Origin: Oscillospiraceae bacterium
GTDB taxonomy: Bacteria > Bacillota > Clostridia > Oscillospirales > Acutalibacteraceae
DNA length: 64,000 nt
Assembly: GCA_022650485.1 (NCBI GenBank)
Contig: JALCPP010000008.1
Location: 1 to 64,000 of the forward strand
Direction of reading: 5' to 3'
Below the pieces are notes generated by a model, which was given only the letters and a program-made list of their open reading frames with translations, ran no database searches and was not told the DNA's origin. A program made the translations under genes and the position numbers. Positions 17,357 to 25,747 of the stretch are shown here, one piece after another (positions within the stretch are counted from its first letter, which is position 1; each line of letters opens with the position of its first letter).

Positions 17357-18055
17357 TTATAAACGGGTTTCAAATTCCTGCTGCAGTGCCTGCCGGCGGG
17401 TGGCATTCAGACGAATTTTTCCGTGCACGACAGACAAAAGCTGTTTGCGGTCCAGTTCACGGATGATACGGTTGACGGTGCGGACACTGCAGCCGGTTTG
17501 TTCCGCAATTTTTGCTCGGGTCAGGTTCAGCCGGATGTCTTCCTGCGGCGTTTGACACATGTCGTAAGCACGCAGCAGTACCTGAATGACCCGTCCGGTA
17601 GCATCAAGAAAATGCCGCGTTCGTTCGTTGACGGTTTGGTCCAGCAGAGTCCCGAGAATACGGCGGACTCTGCCACGGAAAAATACCGGGTCGTTTTTTA
17701 CCCACTGCAGGTAAGTCTGTGCGGAAAACGTGAGAAACCGGCATGGGGTACATGCCCTGACTTCCGCCAGATATTGGCCTTTTCCGGCCAGAAGCTCGTA
17801 TTCCCCGAAAAATTCGAACGGCTTGAACTGCGTCACCGTATAGCTGGAGAAGCGGGGCTGGCTGATGATGACGGAAACGCGCCCGCTCAGCAGAAGGTAG
17901 ACCCGTTCACAGCGGTTCCCTTCATGAATCAGGGCCTCGCCGGAAGCGAGCGATACGGGCAGCACAGGGGAGTCTTCCGGGTAGGTATTCATCAGCAATT
18001 TCAGCTTTTCTCTTGCTAATGTGTTTTCTGATGTAAGGTATTCGGCAAGATTCAT
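17357..18055 (-). CDS. Crp/Fnr-family transcriptional regulator
   Basis: The 232-aa protein has a cyclic-nucleotide-binding-like beta roll (about residues 30-125, with LLLSGRVSVII and FEFFGEYELLAGKG). A C-terminal Crp-type helix-turn-helix follows (LTRAKIAEQTGCSVRTVNRIIREL, about 175-200). The FNR N-terminal Cys cluster is absent, so oxygen sensing through 4Fe-4S is unlikely. The effector is unknown. It is the first gene before yjjI (52-bp gap), and its own promoter carries a perfect Crp/Fnr-type palindrome. Confidence 0.88.
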   Translation of the reverse strand: MNLAEYLTSENTLAREKLKLLMNTYPEDSPVLPVSLASGEALIHEGNRCERVYLLLSGRVSVIISQPRFSSYTVTQFKPFEFFGEYELLAGKGQYLAEVRACTPCRFLTFSAQTYLQWVKNDPVFFRGRVRRILGTLLDQTVNERTRHFLDATGRVIQVLLRAYDMCQTPQEDIRLNLTRAKIAEQTGCSVRTVNRIIRELDRKQLLSVVHGKIRLNATRRQALQQEFETRL

Positions 18056-18094
18056 AGTTTCACCCCACTGAATTCCGCTCTTTTAATCTATTTT

Positions 18095-18136
18095 ATTATA
18101 ACAAATCAAAGGGATAATAAAAGGACATATGTCCTT
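18095..18136 (-). promoter_or_regulatory. Regulator promoter with a Crp/Fnr-type activator site
   Basis: On the minus strand a TATAAT (18100-18095) lacks a recognisable -35 box. The perfect palindrome AAGGACATATGTCCTT (18121-18136) is centred about 40.5 bp before the predicted start at 18088. This is the class II activator position used by CRP and FNR, suggesting that the regulator activates its own gene and yjjI-yjjW. Confidence 0.7.
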
Positions 18137-18198
18137 ATTTTAGAAATATTCTATTTCCTGTCACTTTGGTTTCTGCGGCTGAGATTTTGATTTTCTGC

Positions 18199-18227
18199 TT
18201 GACAGCGGCAAATTCCTTTGATACTAT
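18199..18227 (+). promoter_or_regulatory. Sigma-A promoter of psuK-psuG
   Basis: TTGACA (18199-18204) and TACTAT (18222-18227) are separated by 17 bp. The start would be near 18234, leaving a 40-nt leader. The Crp/Fnr palindrome at 18121 lies about 105 bp upstream of this start, too far for class II action. Confidence 0.8.
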
Positions 18228-18273
18228 AAGCAATAGATTAGAGATATAAGCAAATGTTAAGGGGGGCGGGCAA

Positions 18274-19416
18274 ATGATGACGGAGCGGGAGCGCCAGATC
18301 CTTCGCTGGATTGAAAGCAATCCGTTGATCTCGCAGCAGGAACTGGCTCAAAAAGCCGGGATTACCCGGTCTTCCGTAGCAGTCCACATTTCGAACCTGA
18401 TGAAGAAGGGGCTTATCCGCGGCAAGGGCTATATCCTTCAGCGCGAGCCTTACGCCGTTGTGGTGGGGGGAGCCAATATTGACATTGGCGGTAAGCCGTT
18501 TCAGCCGCTGATCCGGCGCGATTCCAACCCCGGCCGTGTTACTTTGTCTTCCGGCGGGGTGGGGCGGAATATTGCGGCCAATCTGGCCCAGCTGGGTGTG
18601 CCGGTCAGGTTTATTACCGCGCTGGGCGACGACGCGTATGCAGCGCAGATTGTCGACGGATGCCGGCGGGCGGGCATGGACCTTTCAGCGTCCCTGACGG
18701 TTCCGGGCGGGGCAACTTCCACCTATCTTTACCTGACGAATGAAGCGGGGGATATGGAGCTGGCTGTCAATGATATGCAGATTTATGAGCATTTGACCCC
18801 GGAGTTTTTAAACAGTAAGCGGGATCTTTTTGAGAAGGCCGCGTTGTGCGTAATGGATACCAACCTGACGGAGGAAGCGGTCGGCTGGCTGGCGGAAAAT
18901 ATTCACTGCCCTATCTTCTGTGACCCGGTTTCTGCGGCGAAGGCTGTTAAACTTTCCGGTCGGCTGGGGCATCTGCATACGCTCAAACCGAATTTGCTGG
19001 AAGCGGAGCTGCTCAGCGGGGTCTCCATAAACAATGAGAACTCAATAGAACAGGCGGCGGAGATGCTTCTGAAAAAAGGCTTGAAACAGGTGTTTTTGTC
19101 ACTGGGGGCGGGCGGTGTGTACTGTGCGGACTGCGACAGCCGTCTGCATCTGCCCTGTGTTCCTTCCAATTCAGTCAATACAACGGGTGTTGGCGACAGC
19201 TTTCTGGCCGCAGCGGCCTGGGGGTGGATGCGCGGCCTTTCGCTGTATGAATGTGGGAAAGCCGGGGCTGCGGCTGCGTCCATCTGCATCGAAAGTCCAA
19301 AGACCGTCAGTCCGGACCTGAATGAAAAAACGCTGCTGGACCGAATGAATGGTTTGGAAAAAGCAGTAATGGAAAATTTGAATTCAAAGCATGAAAAAAG
19401 GAGTTCCCTACTATGA
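18274..19416 (+). CDS. psuK: Pseudouridine kinase with N-terminal helix-turn-helix
   Basis: The 380-aa protein starts with a winged helix-turn-helix (about residues 1-55, ISQQELAQKAGITRSSVAVHI). A PfkB-type sugar kinase domain follows, with SSGGVGRNIAANLAQLG near 100 and the anion-hole/catalytic NTTGVGDSF near 305. It phosphorylates pseudouridine to pseudouridine-5'-phosphate. The fused DNA-binding domain suggests it also regulates transcription. GGGGGG precedes the ATG; the second Met is an equally good start. The stop overlaps psuG by 4 bp. Confidence 0.92.
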   Translation: MMTERERQILRWIESNPLISQQELAQKAGITRSSVAVHISNLMKKGLIRGKGYILQREPYAVVVGGANIDIGGKPFQPLIRRDSNPGRVTLSSGGVGRNIAANLAQLGVPVRFITALGDDAYAAQIVDGCRRAGMDLSASLTVPGGATSTYLYLTNEAGDMELAVNDMQIYEHLTPEFLNSKRDLFEKAALCVMDTNLTEEAVGWLAENIHCPIFCDPVSAAKAVKLSGRLGHLHTLKPNLLEAELLSGVSINNENSIEQAAEMLLKKGLKQVFLSLGAGGVYCADCDSRLHLPCVPSNSVNTTGVGDSFLAAAAWGWMRGLSLYECGKAGAAAASICIESPKTVSPDLNEKTLLDRMNGLEKAVMENLNSKHEKRSSLL

Positions 19417-20342
19417 AACCACTGGAAAAATATTTAACGGTATCCCCTGAAGTCAAAGCGGCGCTTGAACAGAACAAACCGGTTGTGGCGCTGGAATCCA
19501 CCATTATTTCTCACGGCATGCCATACCCGAAAAATGTGGAAACAGCACTGCATGTGGAGCAGATCATCCGTGACCACGGGGCGGTGCCCGCAACGATTGC
19601 GGTCATCGGCGGGCGGCTGCGCGCAGGACTGACCAAGGAAGAAATTACCTATCTTGGGAAAAAGGGATTGGCGGTAACAAAAGCGAGCCGCAGAGATTTG
19701 CCGGTTCTGGCCGCGCGCGGGGAAGACGGGGCGACGACTGTTGCCGCCACGATGATTATTGCGGCGTTGGCCGGAATCCCGGTTTTTGCAACAGGCGGAA
19801 TCGGCGGGGTTCACCGCGGTGCCGAAGTGACGATGGATATTTCCGCCGATTTGGAAGAACTGGCGCAGACGCCGGTCATGGTGGTCTGCGCGGGGGCCAA
19901 ATCCATTTTAGACCTCGGTTTGACGATGGAATATCTGGAAACAAAAGGTGTTTCCGTCCTTGGCTATCAAACGGAAGAACTGCCGGCGTTTTTCACGCGT
20001 AAGAGCGGCTTTCACGTGGATTACCGTGTGGATACTCCGGAGGAGCTGGCCCGCATCTACCGTGCGAAACGCGACATGAAGATTGGCGGCGGACTTTTGG
20101 TAACCAATCCAATTCCGGAAAAATACGCCATGGACCCGGATTATATCAATCATTCCATTGACGAGGCCTGCGAAGAGGCAAAACGTCTTGGGGTGAAGGG
20201 GAAGAAGATTACGCCGTATCTTCTGGACAAAATTCAGAAGATTACGGGTGGGAAAAGCCTGGAAGCAAACATCCAACTGGTTTATAACAATGTTGAGCTT
20301 GGCGCAAAAGTCGCTTGCGAGTTGTGCAAACTGAAAAAGTAA
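19413..20342 (+). CDS. psuG: Pseudouridine-5'-phosphate glycosidase
   Basis: The 309-aa enzyme cleaves the C-C glycosidic bond of pseudouridine-5'-phosphate, giving uracil and ribose-5-phosphate. The family blocks ALESTIISHGMPYP near the N-terminus, TTVAATMIIAALAGIPVFATGGIGGVHRG (about 110-138), and KSILDLGLTMEYLET are all present. It is translationally coupled to psuK (ATGA) and ends just before a very strong terminator. Uracil and pentose phosphate produced here join the neighbouring salvage pathway. Confidence 0.95.
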   Translation: MKPLEKYLTVSPEVKAALEQNKPVVALESTIISHGMPYPKNVETALHVEQIIRDHGAVPATIAVIGGRLRAGLTKEEITYLGKKGLAVTKASRRDLPVLAARGEDGATTVAATMIIAALAGIPVFATGGIGGVHRGAEVTMDISADLEELAQTPVMVVCAGAKSILDLGLTMEYLETKGVSVLGYQTEELPAFFTRKSGFHVDYRVDTPEELARIYRAKRDMKIGGGLLVTNPIPEKYAMDPDYINHSIDEACEEAKRLGVKGKKITPYLLDKIQKITGGKSLEANIQLVYNNVELGAKVACELCKLKK

Positions 20343-20350
20343 ATTAAATT

Positions 20351-20408
20351 GAAGACAGCAGATCCTCCCCATTAAAAAACGGGGAGGATCTGCTGTCTTC
20401 TGCCTTTT
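20351..20408 (+). terminator. Rho-independent terminator after psuG
   Basis: Arms 20351-20370 and 20381-20400 pair perfectly over 20 bp around a 10-nt loop. A short T-rich tail (20405-20408) merges with the next promoter. Confidence 0.9.
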
Positions 20409-20451
20409 GACAAATGAGGAATAACTGATATAATAAATTAACATATGTAAA
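20407..20451 (+). promoter_or_regulatory. Promoter and near-palindromic site before the DUF134 gene
   Basis: TTGACA (20407-20412) and TATAAT (20429-20434) have a 16-bp spacer. Just downstream, TTAACATATGTAAA (20438-20451) is palindromic at 12 of 14 positions and could be an operator for the DUF134 regulator itself. Confidence 0.75.
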
Positions 20452-20483
20452 TTTAGTTGCTGTTTCGGTTAGGAGGTGGGACG

Positions 20484-20876
20484 ATGCCAAGACCCAGAAA
20501 ATGCAGAAAGGTTTGCTGTATGCCGCAAGTCAGTGTTTTTGGCCCAAAGGGTGCCGGTGATACAGAAGAACTTCTTTTGATGACGGTGGAAGAATATGAG
20601 ATTATCCGCCTGATTGACTGGATGAGGCTCAGTCAGGAAGAAGCTGCCAGAGAAATGGGCGTCGCACGCTCCACAGTGCAAAGAATTTATGAAGAGGCCC
20701 GGAAAAAGCTGGCGGACTGTATTGTAAACGGTAAAACTCTGAAAATCAGCGGAGGAAATTATCACTTGTGTTCCGGCGGAGAGATGTGCGGCTGCCCAAG
20801 GCGTTGCTGCCCGGCTCATTTTAAGCAAAAGCAGGAAGAAAAACTCGAAACCAACAAACAGGAAGTGGCGAAATGA
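20484..20876 (+). CDS. DUF134-family (UPF0251) putative DNA-binding protein
   Basis: The 130-aa protein begins MPRPRKCRKVC and has a sigma-70-region-4-like helix-turn-helix (about residues 55-85, MRLSQEEAAREMGVARSTVQRIYEEARKKL). A Cys-rich tail with a CSGGEMCGCPRRCC cluster follows and could bind a metal or Fe-S cluster. This family is frequently found beside NifX/NifB-type and ferredoxin-ATPase genes, which occur elsewhere in this window. AGGAGG precedes the ATG at 20484; an upstream TTG is rejected. It overlaps the next gene by 4 bp. Confidence 0.85.
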   Translation: MPRPRKCRKVCCMPQVSVFGPKGAGDTEELLLMTVEEYEIIRLIDWMRLSQEEAAREMGVARSTVQRIYEEARKKLADCIVNGKTLKISGGNYHLCSGGEMCGCPRRCCPAHFKQKQEEKLETNKQEVAK

Positions 20877-21331
20877 ATCATCAGGCACGCGCGCAGGAAT
20901 TGTTTCAACAGGGTTATAATTGTTCCCAGTCTGTTTTTGCAGCATTCAGTGACGATCTTGGGCTCGATTTTGAAACGGCCTTGAAGCTGACTTCGTCGCT
21001 GGGCGGGGGTATGGCCAGACTGCGGGAGGTGTGCGGTGCGGTTACGGCAATGTTTTTGGCTGCGGGAATGAAATACGGCTATAGTGACCCGAAAGACGGA
21101 AAGGCAAAAGCGGAGCACTACACCTTGATTCAGAACCTGGCAAAACAGTTTGAAAAGGAAAACGGTTCCCTCCTTTGCAGGGACCTTTTGGGGCTGACAC
21201 AGAAACGGGACAGTCCGGTGCCGGAAGAGGGAGAAGGCGGAACCCACCATGCAGGTCCATGTGCGGGCTGTGTTGCCTGCGCGGCGCGGATGCTTGACGA
21301 CCTTTTTGAAAACGGAAGACCCAAAATGTAA
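20873..21331 (+). CDS. C_GCAxxG_C_C family protein
   Basis: The 152-aa protein shows the family pattern: NCSQSVFAAF, then the core CGAVTAMF with its GCA-like motif (about residue 58), Cys102 in GSLLCRDLLGL, and a C-terminal CAGCVACAARML. These conserved Cys residues suggest a redox or metal-binding role. The C-terminus is hydrophilic and there is no signal peptide. It is coupled to the DUF134 gene. A close paralogue is encoded at 34141-34677. Confidence 0.88.
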   Translation: MNHQARAQELFQQGYNCSQSVFAAFSDDLGLDFETALKLTSSLGGGMARLREVCGAVTAMFLAAGMKYGYSDPKDGKAKAEHYTLIQNLAKQFEKENGSLLCRDLLGLTQKRDSPVPEEGEGGTHHAGPCAGCVACAARMLDDLFENGRPKM

Positions 21332-21361
21332 TAAATGCAGGGATTGCATTAAGATCAATGC

Positions 21362-21402
21362 ACAGAGAACACCCCCGGCGAAAAGCCGGGGGTGTTCTCT
21401 GT
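21362..21402. terminator. Bidirectional terminator between convergent genes
   Basis: Arms 21362-21379 and 21385-21402 form a perfect 18-bp stem with a GAAAA loop. It serves the C_GCAxxG_C_C gene on one side and the MntR/DtxR-type gene on the other. Confidence 0.85.
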
Positions 21403-21415
21403 TGTACGGCTGGTT

Positions 21416-21892
21416 CTAGCCCTTTTTCTGAAATTCTGTAAACCGCTTTTGAAGCTGCTCGTCAGACTGGAAAAAGTCCAGAAGAGTTTTTAAACAGCAA
21501 ACTGTCTTTTCACTGAGCGAATGCTCAATTAATTCCGTTTCTTCCAGAGAATCTCGGCTGCCCATAAGAATCAGAAATTGTTCTACGGTGTTGTGGCGGT
21601 TCAGCAGATAACTTCCGGCGTCAAGCCCTTTCTGAGTCAGCAGGATGATTTCATAGCGGTCGTATTTTAAATATCCCATTTCGGCCAGCTTCATCATCAT
21701 TTTAGAAGCAGAAGACGGTTTGACATGCAGCAGATCTGACAATTTGCCGACCCGTGTGTAGCCGTTTTTGCTGCACAGCCGGAAAATCATTTCCAGATAA
21801 TCTTCCATGGCAGGTGTCAGCTGCCCTTTTTTCTGACTGATCAGCTGATATCCGCGGAATGTACGGAATTCGGAATTGGTTTCATGGCTCAT
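21416..21892 (-). CDS. MntR/DtxR-family metal-dependent transcriptional regulator
   Basis: The protein is about 158 aa. The N-terminal winged helix (LTPAMEDYLEMIFRL, then RVGKLSDLLHVKPSSASKMMMKLAEMGYL) and the following dimerisation helices (HNTVEQFLILMG, ELIEHSLSEKTVCCL) match the short MntR-like class without an SH3 domain. Fe(II) or Mn(II) would be the co-repressor. The start at 21892 has AAAGGA nine bases upstream; an ATG at 21928 with a similar site is equally possible. No metal transporter is adjacent. Confidence 0.82.
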   Translation of the reverse strand: MSHETNSEFRTFRGYQLISQKKGQLTPAMEDYLEMIFRLCSKNGYTRVGKLSDLLHVKPSSASKMMMKLAEMGYLKYDRYEIILLTQKGLDAGSYLLNRHNTVEQFLILMGSRDSLEETELIEHSLSEKTVCCLKTLLDFFQSDEQLQKRFTEFQKKG

Positions 21893-21943
21893 GAGATCAG
21901 ATCCTTTAATGAGAGGTATTACAATCATATTCGCAATCCTTTT

Positions 21944-23710
21944 TCATTCAGAACCATGAATTAGCTTTAGGAAAAATTTTTTCCCGGATTTCCGCAGCTG
22001 GGGGGTTTGCTTTAATTGAAACTGGACCAATGTCTTTTTTAGAAGTTCGGCGTGCTCGGAAAGTTCTTCACCGGCGGCAGCGCTTCGAGCGGACAGTTCG
22101 GCATTGGTGCGGATGACAGAGCCAACCTGCTGAGCGGACTGTGCGGCTTGGTCGGCGCACTCTGTCTGCTCTTTGGAAGCGGATGTGATCTGGCTGATGT
22201 TTTCGTTGATCTGCTGGAATTTTTCAGTTGCTTTTTCCAGTTCTGCTGCCGTGCTCTGCGCTTCTTGAAAGCTGCGGCCGATTTTTTGCATGGCGTCTTC
22301 CATCAGGCGGTCCGTCTGCTTTGCAGCCGAAGAAGAATTTTCCGCCAGCATTCGTACCTGCTGGGCGACGGCTGTAAAGCCGTTTCCGGCGGAGCCTGCC
22401 CGGGCCGCTTCAATGGAGGCATTGAGCGCCAAAATATTGGTTTGAAATGCGATCGCATTAATTTGAGACAGCACCTGCCGCATTGTTTGAGAAGCAGTGC
22501 GGATTTCTTCCATCAAAACGAGCAGCTGTTTCATTTGCCGGTCGCTTTTTTTCACACTGTTCAGTGCGGTTTCCGTGTCGGTGAAAATAGTATTGATATG
22601 ATCTGCGTTTTCCTTGGACTTTTGCAAAATTTCACGGATGGAAAGCGTAAGCTGATCGATGGAGCGGCTCTGTTCTTCCGAGCCGCGGGCGACCTGCTGG
22701 GCACTTTCCGATACCTGTGCTGCTCCCGTATGAATTTGCACTGAAGAGCAGCCAATCAGGGAAAAGGAGGAACCCAGTTTTTCTTTAATGCTGTGGATGG
22801 ATTGTGACAGGGGCGCAAAATCCCCAGGGTAATCCGAAACATCTTTTCCGGTAAAATTTCCTTGGGCAAGTTCTGACAGTACGGAAGAGGTTTCGGAAAT
22901 TTGGCGCTGCAAATGCCGGAACGACAGGTTGAGAGAGTCTGTCAGATCGCCGATTTCGTCGCGGCCCGTGTAAGACACGCGCAGATTTAAAGCTCCGCCT
23001 GAAAACTGGCGGGCCACGTCTGCCATTGACTTGAGCGGCAGCCCGATGGAACGAGAAAACCGAATGCCATACCACAGGGATGCGGAAATTGCACACAGGG
23101 ACGCTGCTGCCTGAATCCAAAGAAGCAGAAATGAAACGCGCTGTGCTTTTGCGGCCTGCTTGCCCGCAGAAGAATTTTGAAGATCCATAAAATTTTCATA
23201 ATTCTTTAGAATTTCTGCTTCTGGGGCAGTGGAATCTTGAAGCAGAGTGTCTGCCTGTGCTAACTGGCAGCTGTCTGCTGCCTGCAGAATGCCTTCTATT
23301 TTTGGGTCAAACGCTTCCGTAAACTTTGCTGCGGCCTGCTCTACTTCTTTCAGAGCATCGCCGGAACCGCCGGATTGCAGCAGCTCCTTTTCGTAAGCAA
23401 GGTAGGCTTTTCGGCTGCTTTCAATGGCGGACTTGTCCGCTTCAAACAAGGTGGAATTGTGAAAGTTGATGACTGCGTCGCGGGCGGCGGATTCCATGTG
23501 CGAAATGCAGGTCATGGCATGGGCGGCCGCCGGAAGTGTTTCTGCGGTGAGCCTGTTTTGTTCTTCGCATCGATTGACGTGGGCGATACCGCAGCTTCCG
23601 ATTACTGCGATGGCTGCAGAACAGGCGGAAACGGCGCAGAATGCGAGAATTAGCTTTTGAGCAATGCTGCGGCGCTTTTTCGGCTTTTTTGGGGCAGCCC
23701 TTTTTTTCAT
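21944..23710 (-). CDS. Methyl-accepting chemotaxis protein
   Basis: The 588-aa chemoreceptor has a basic N-terminus and a transmembrane helix near residues 18-42. A mostly helical four-helix-bundle-type sensor extends to about 195, followed by a second membrane helix near 200-218. After a HAMP domain (about 220-275) comes the long coiled-coil signalling domain. Its hairpin tip [20 protein letters not shown], near residue 425, contacts CheA and CheW. The C-terminus lacks an obvious CheR-binding pentapeptide. No other chemotaxis gene is in the window. Confidence 0.92.
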   Translation of the reverse strand: MKKRAAPKKPKKRRSIAQKLILAFCAVSACSAAIAVIGSCGIAHVNRCEEQNRLTAETLPAAAHAMTCISHMESAARDAVINFHNSTLFEADKSAIESSRKAYLAYEKELLQSGGSGDALKEVEQAAAKFTEAFDPKIEGILQAADSCQLAQADTLLQDSTAPEAEILKNYENFMDLQNSSAGKQAAKAQRVSFLLLWIQAAASLCAISASLWYGIRFSRSIGLPLKSMADVARQFSGGALNLRVSYTGRDEIGDLTDSLNLSFRHLQRQISETSSVLSELAQGNFTGKDVSDYPGDFAPLSQSIHSIKEKLGSSFSLIGCSSVQIHTGAAQVSESAQQVARGSEEQSRSIDQLTLSIREILQKSKENADHINTIFTDTETALNSVKKSDRQMKQLLVLMEEIRTASQTMRQVLSQINAIAFQTNILALNASIEAARAGSAGNGFTAVAQQVRMLAENSSSAAKQTDRLMEDAMQKIGRSFQEAQSTAAELEKATEKFQQINENISQITSASKEQTECADQAAQSAQQVGSVIRTNAELSARSAAAGEELSEHAELLKKTLVQFQLKQTPQLRKSGKKFFLKLIHGSE

Positions 23711-23903
23711 ACTCGAATTCTCCCTTTTTCTTACTTTTATCAGTATAGCGCCTTTTATGGGAAAACCTGTTAAATCAATGTTTTGACCATGTAAAGAATC
23801 GAATAAATCTTTTAACTTTCATTTAATGTGTTATTAACAGGAAAAATATGCCGGCAAATTATAATAAAAGAAAACGCGAACTGTATGCAGAAAGGAAATT
23901 GGA

Positions 23904-25658
23904 GTGGACTTGAAGCGTAAGCAGGACCTTGACCGTATTATAGACGGAGGGTTCATAAAAACTGTTTTTCAGCCGATTGTTTCACTGCGGGACGGGTCTG
24001 TGCTCGGCCATGAGGCACTGAGCAGAATCACCTGTGATTCCTGCATTCTCAATCCGGAACAATTGTTTCAAGCGGCGGGCGAGGGCGAACGCCTTTGGGA
24101 TTTAGAGCAGCTGTGCCGAACAACGGCGCTGAAAACCGCTTATCTGGATTTAAAATACACGGCTGATGAAAAAAAACTTTTTCTCAACGTAAATCCGAAT
24201 ATCATGCATGACGATAAATTTCGACGGGGATTTACACGCGATTATTTAAAGCAATACGGTATTGAACCGGAAAGCATCATTTTTGAAATAACAGAGCGCA
24301 ACGCGGTTTGCGATATGCTGGGATTTATCGGGACCGTGAAACATTACAAAGGGCAGAATTATCATATTGCGGTGGACGATGCGGGGGCGGGATATTCGGG
24401 GCTGAACCTCATCAGCAACATTCGCCCTCATTATATTAAGCTGGACATGAGCCTGATTCGCGGCATTGACCACGACAATTTTCGCTATGCCCTGGTGAAA
24501 AGCATGGCGGAACTTTCAACGACTGCGGGCATTGACCTGATTGCGGAAGGCGTTGAAACGCGGCAGGAATTGGAAACGCTGGTGGACCTTGGGGTTCAAT
24601 ATGCCCAAGGGTATTTTCTGTGCAGACCAAATGAGCGGATTCAGGAAACGGACCCGACTGCAAAAGAATTGATTGTCGAACTGAATCGAAGGAAAAAACA
24701 CGTTTTAGGCACGCAGGCCAGTAACATTTACATCTCCAATATCTGCACTCCCACAGAAACCATTTCCCCCGGCATGAAAGTGGAGGCGGTCTTTGACCGC
24801 CTCAAAAATGATGTGGATGCATTCGGCTGCTGTGTGGTGAAGGATGGAGAAGTGCTGGGGGTTGTGACAAAAGCACATTTGCTTTTGCAGCTCAGCGGCA
24901 GGTATGGGTTCAGCCTTCACCAAAAGAAACCGATTTCCGTTTTAATGGATCGTGATTTTTTGTCGGTGGACTGCAGAACACCGATTAATATGGTTTCCAA
25001 CGCGGCCATGTCCCGCACGTCTGATAAACTGTACGATTTTATTGTTGTAACCCGGAACGATAAATATCTTGGCACGGTGACTATTAAAAATCTGCTGCAA
25101 AAAACCACGGAAATCGAAGTGGTGAATGCAAAATATCAGAATCCGCTGACCGGGCTGCCCGGCAATGTGGTGATTGAACATAAAATCAACCAATGTTTAA
25201 CCTGTCAAAAGCCGTACTGCATCCTGTACTTTGATATTGACAATTTTAAGGCGTATAATGATGCTTACGGCTTCGAAAACGGGGATTCCGCCATCAAGCT
25301 GCTGGCACAGGTGCTGCAGCGGTACCTGCCGCAGAATCAGTTTGTGGGCCATGTGGGCGGCGATGACTTTGTCGTTGTGACGCAGTGTGAGACCGCCGTG
25401 GCATACTGTGAGCAGGTGATTGAAAATTTTCACACGGAGATTTTAAAGCTTTATAGTCCTCAGGATGTAAAAAACGGCTATATTGAGGCCGAAAACCGGC
25501 AGGGAAAAAAGGAAAAGTTTTCCCTGATTTCGCTGTCTGTGGCGGGAATTCAGGATGAGTGCGCTCACTTTCAGAATCGCGCTGAGTTAGCGGAAAAACT
25601 TGCGGGATTAAAGAAAAAGAGCAAGATGAAACAGGGAAACAGTATCTGCTGGCTGTAA
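23904..25658 (+). CDS. EAL-CBS-GGDEF cyclic-di-GMP signalling protein
   Basis: The 584-aa cytoplasmic protein has three parts. An EAL phosphodiesterase domain (about 15-255) has HEAL at 36-39, FEITER, DDAGAGYSG and AEGVET intact. A CBS pair (about 275-400) could sense adenine nucleotides. A C-terminal GGDEF domain has the near-canonical GGDDF around residue 485. The EAL catalytic residues look complete, so c-di-GMP hydrolysis is expected. The GGDEF could be an active cyclase or a GTP-sensing domain. The GTG start is preceded by AAAGGA. No membrane segment is seen. Confidence 0.9.
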   Translation: MDLKRKQDLDRIIDGGFIKTVFQPIVSLRDGSVLGHEALSRITCDSCILNPEQLFQAAGEGERLWDLEQLCRTTALKTAYLDLKYTADEKKLFLNVNPNIMHDDKFRRGFTRDYLKQYGIEPESIIFEITERNAVCDMLGFIGTVKHYKGQNYHIAVDDAGAGYSGLNLISNIRPHYIKLDMSLIRGIDHDNFRYALVKSMAELSTTAGIDLIAEGVETRQELETLVDLGVQYAQGYFLCRPNERIQETDPTAKELIVELNRRKKHVLGTQASNIYISNICTPTETISPGMKVEAVFDRLKNDVDAFGCCVVKDGEVLGVVTKAHLLLQLSGRYGFSLHQKKPISVLMDRDFLSVDCRTPINMVSNAAMSRTSDKLYDFIVVTRNDKYLGTVTIKNLLQKTTEIEVVNAKYQNPLTGLPGNVVIEHKINQCLTCQKPYCILYFDIDNFKAYNDAYGFENGDSAIKLLAQVLQRYLPQNQFVGHVGGDDFVVVTQCETAVAYCEQVIENFHTEILKLYSPQDVKNGYIEAENRQGKKEKFSLISLSVAGIQDECAHFQNRAELAEKLAGLKKKSKMKQGNSICWL

Positions 25659-25747
25659 ATCTTATCCTTTAAAAAATATTAATGCAAAGTTAATAATTTT
25701 CATGTATACTTATTTACAATATTGATTTTAACCAAGGAGGAAATGCC

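Noticed and set aside
22052-22744. 230-aa plus-strand frame opposite the chemoreceptor
   Set aside because: It is a mirror frame of the coiled-coil coding sequence with no start signal.
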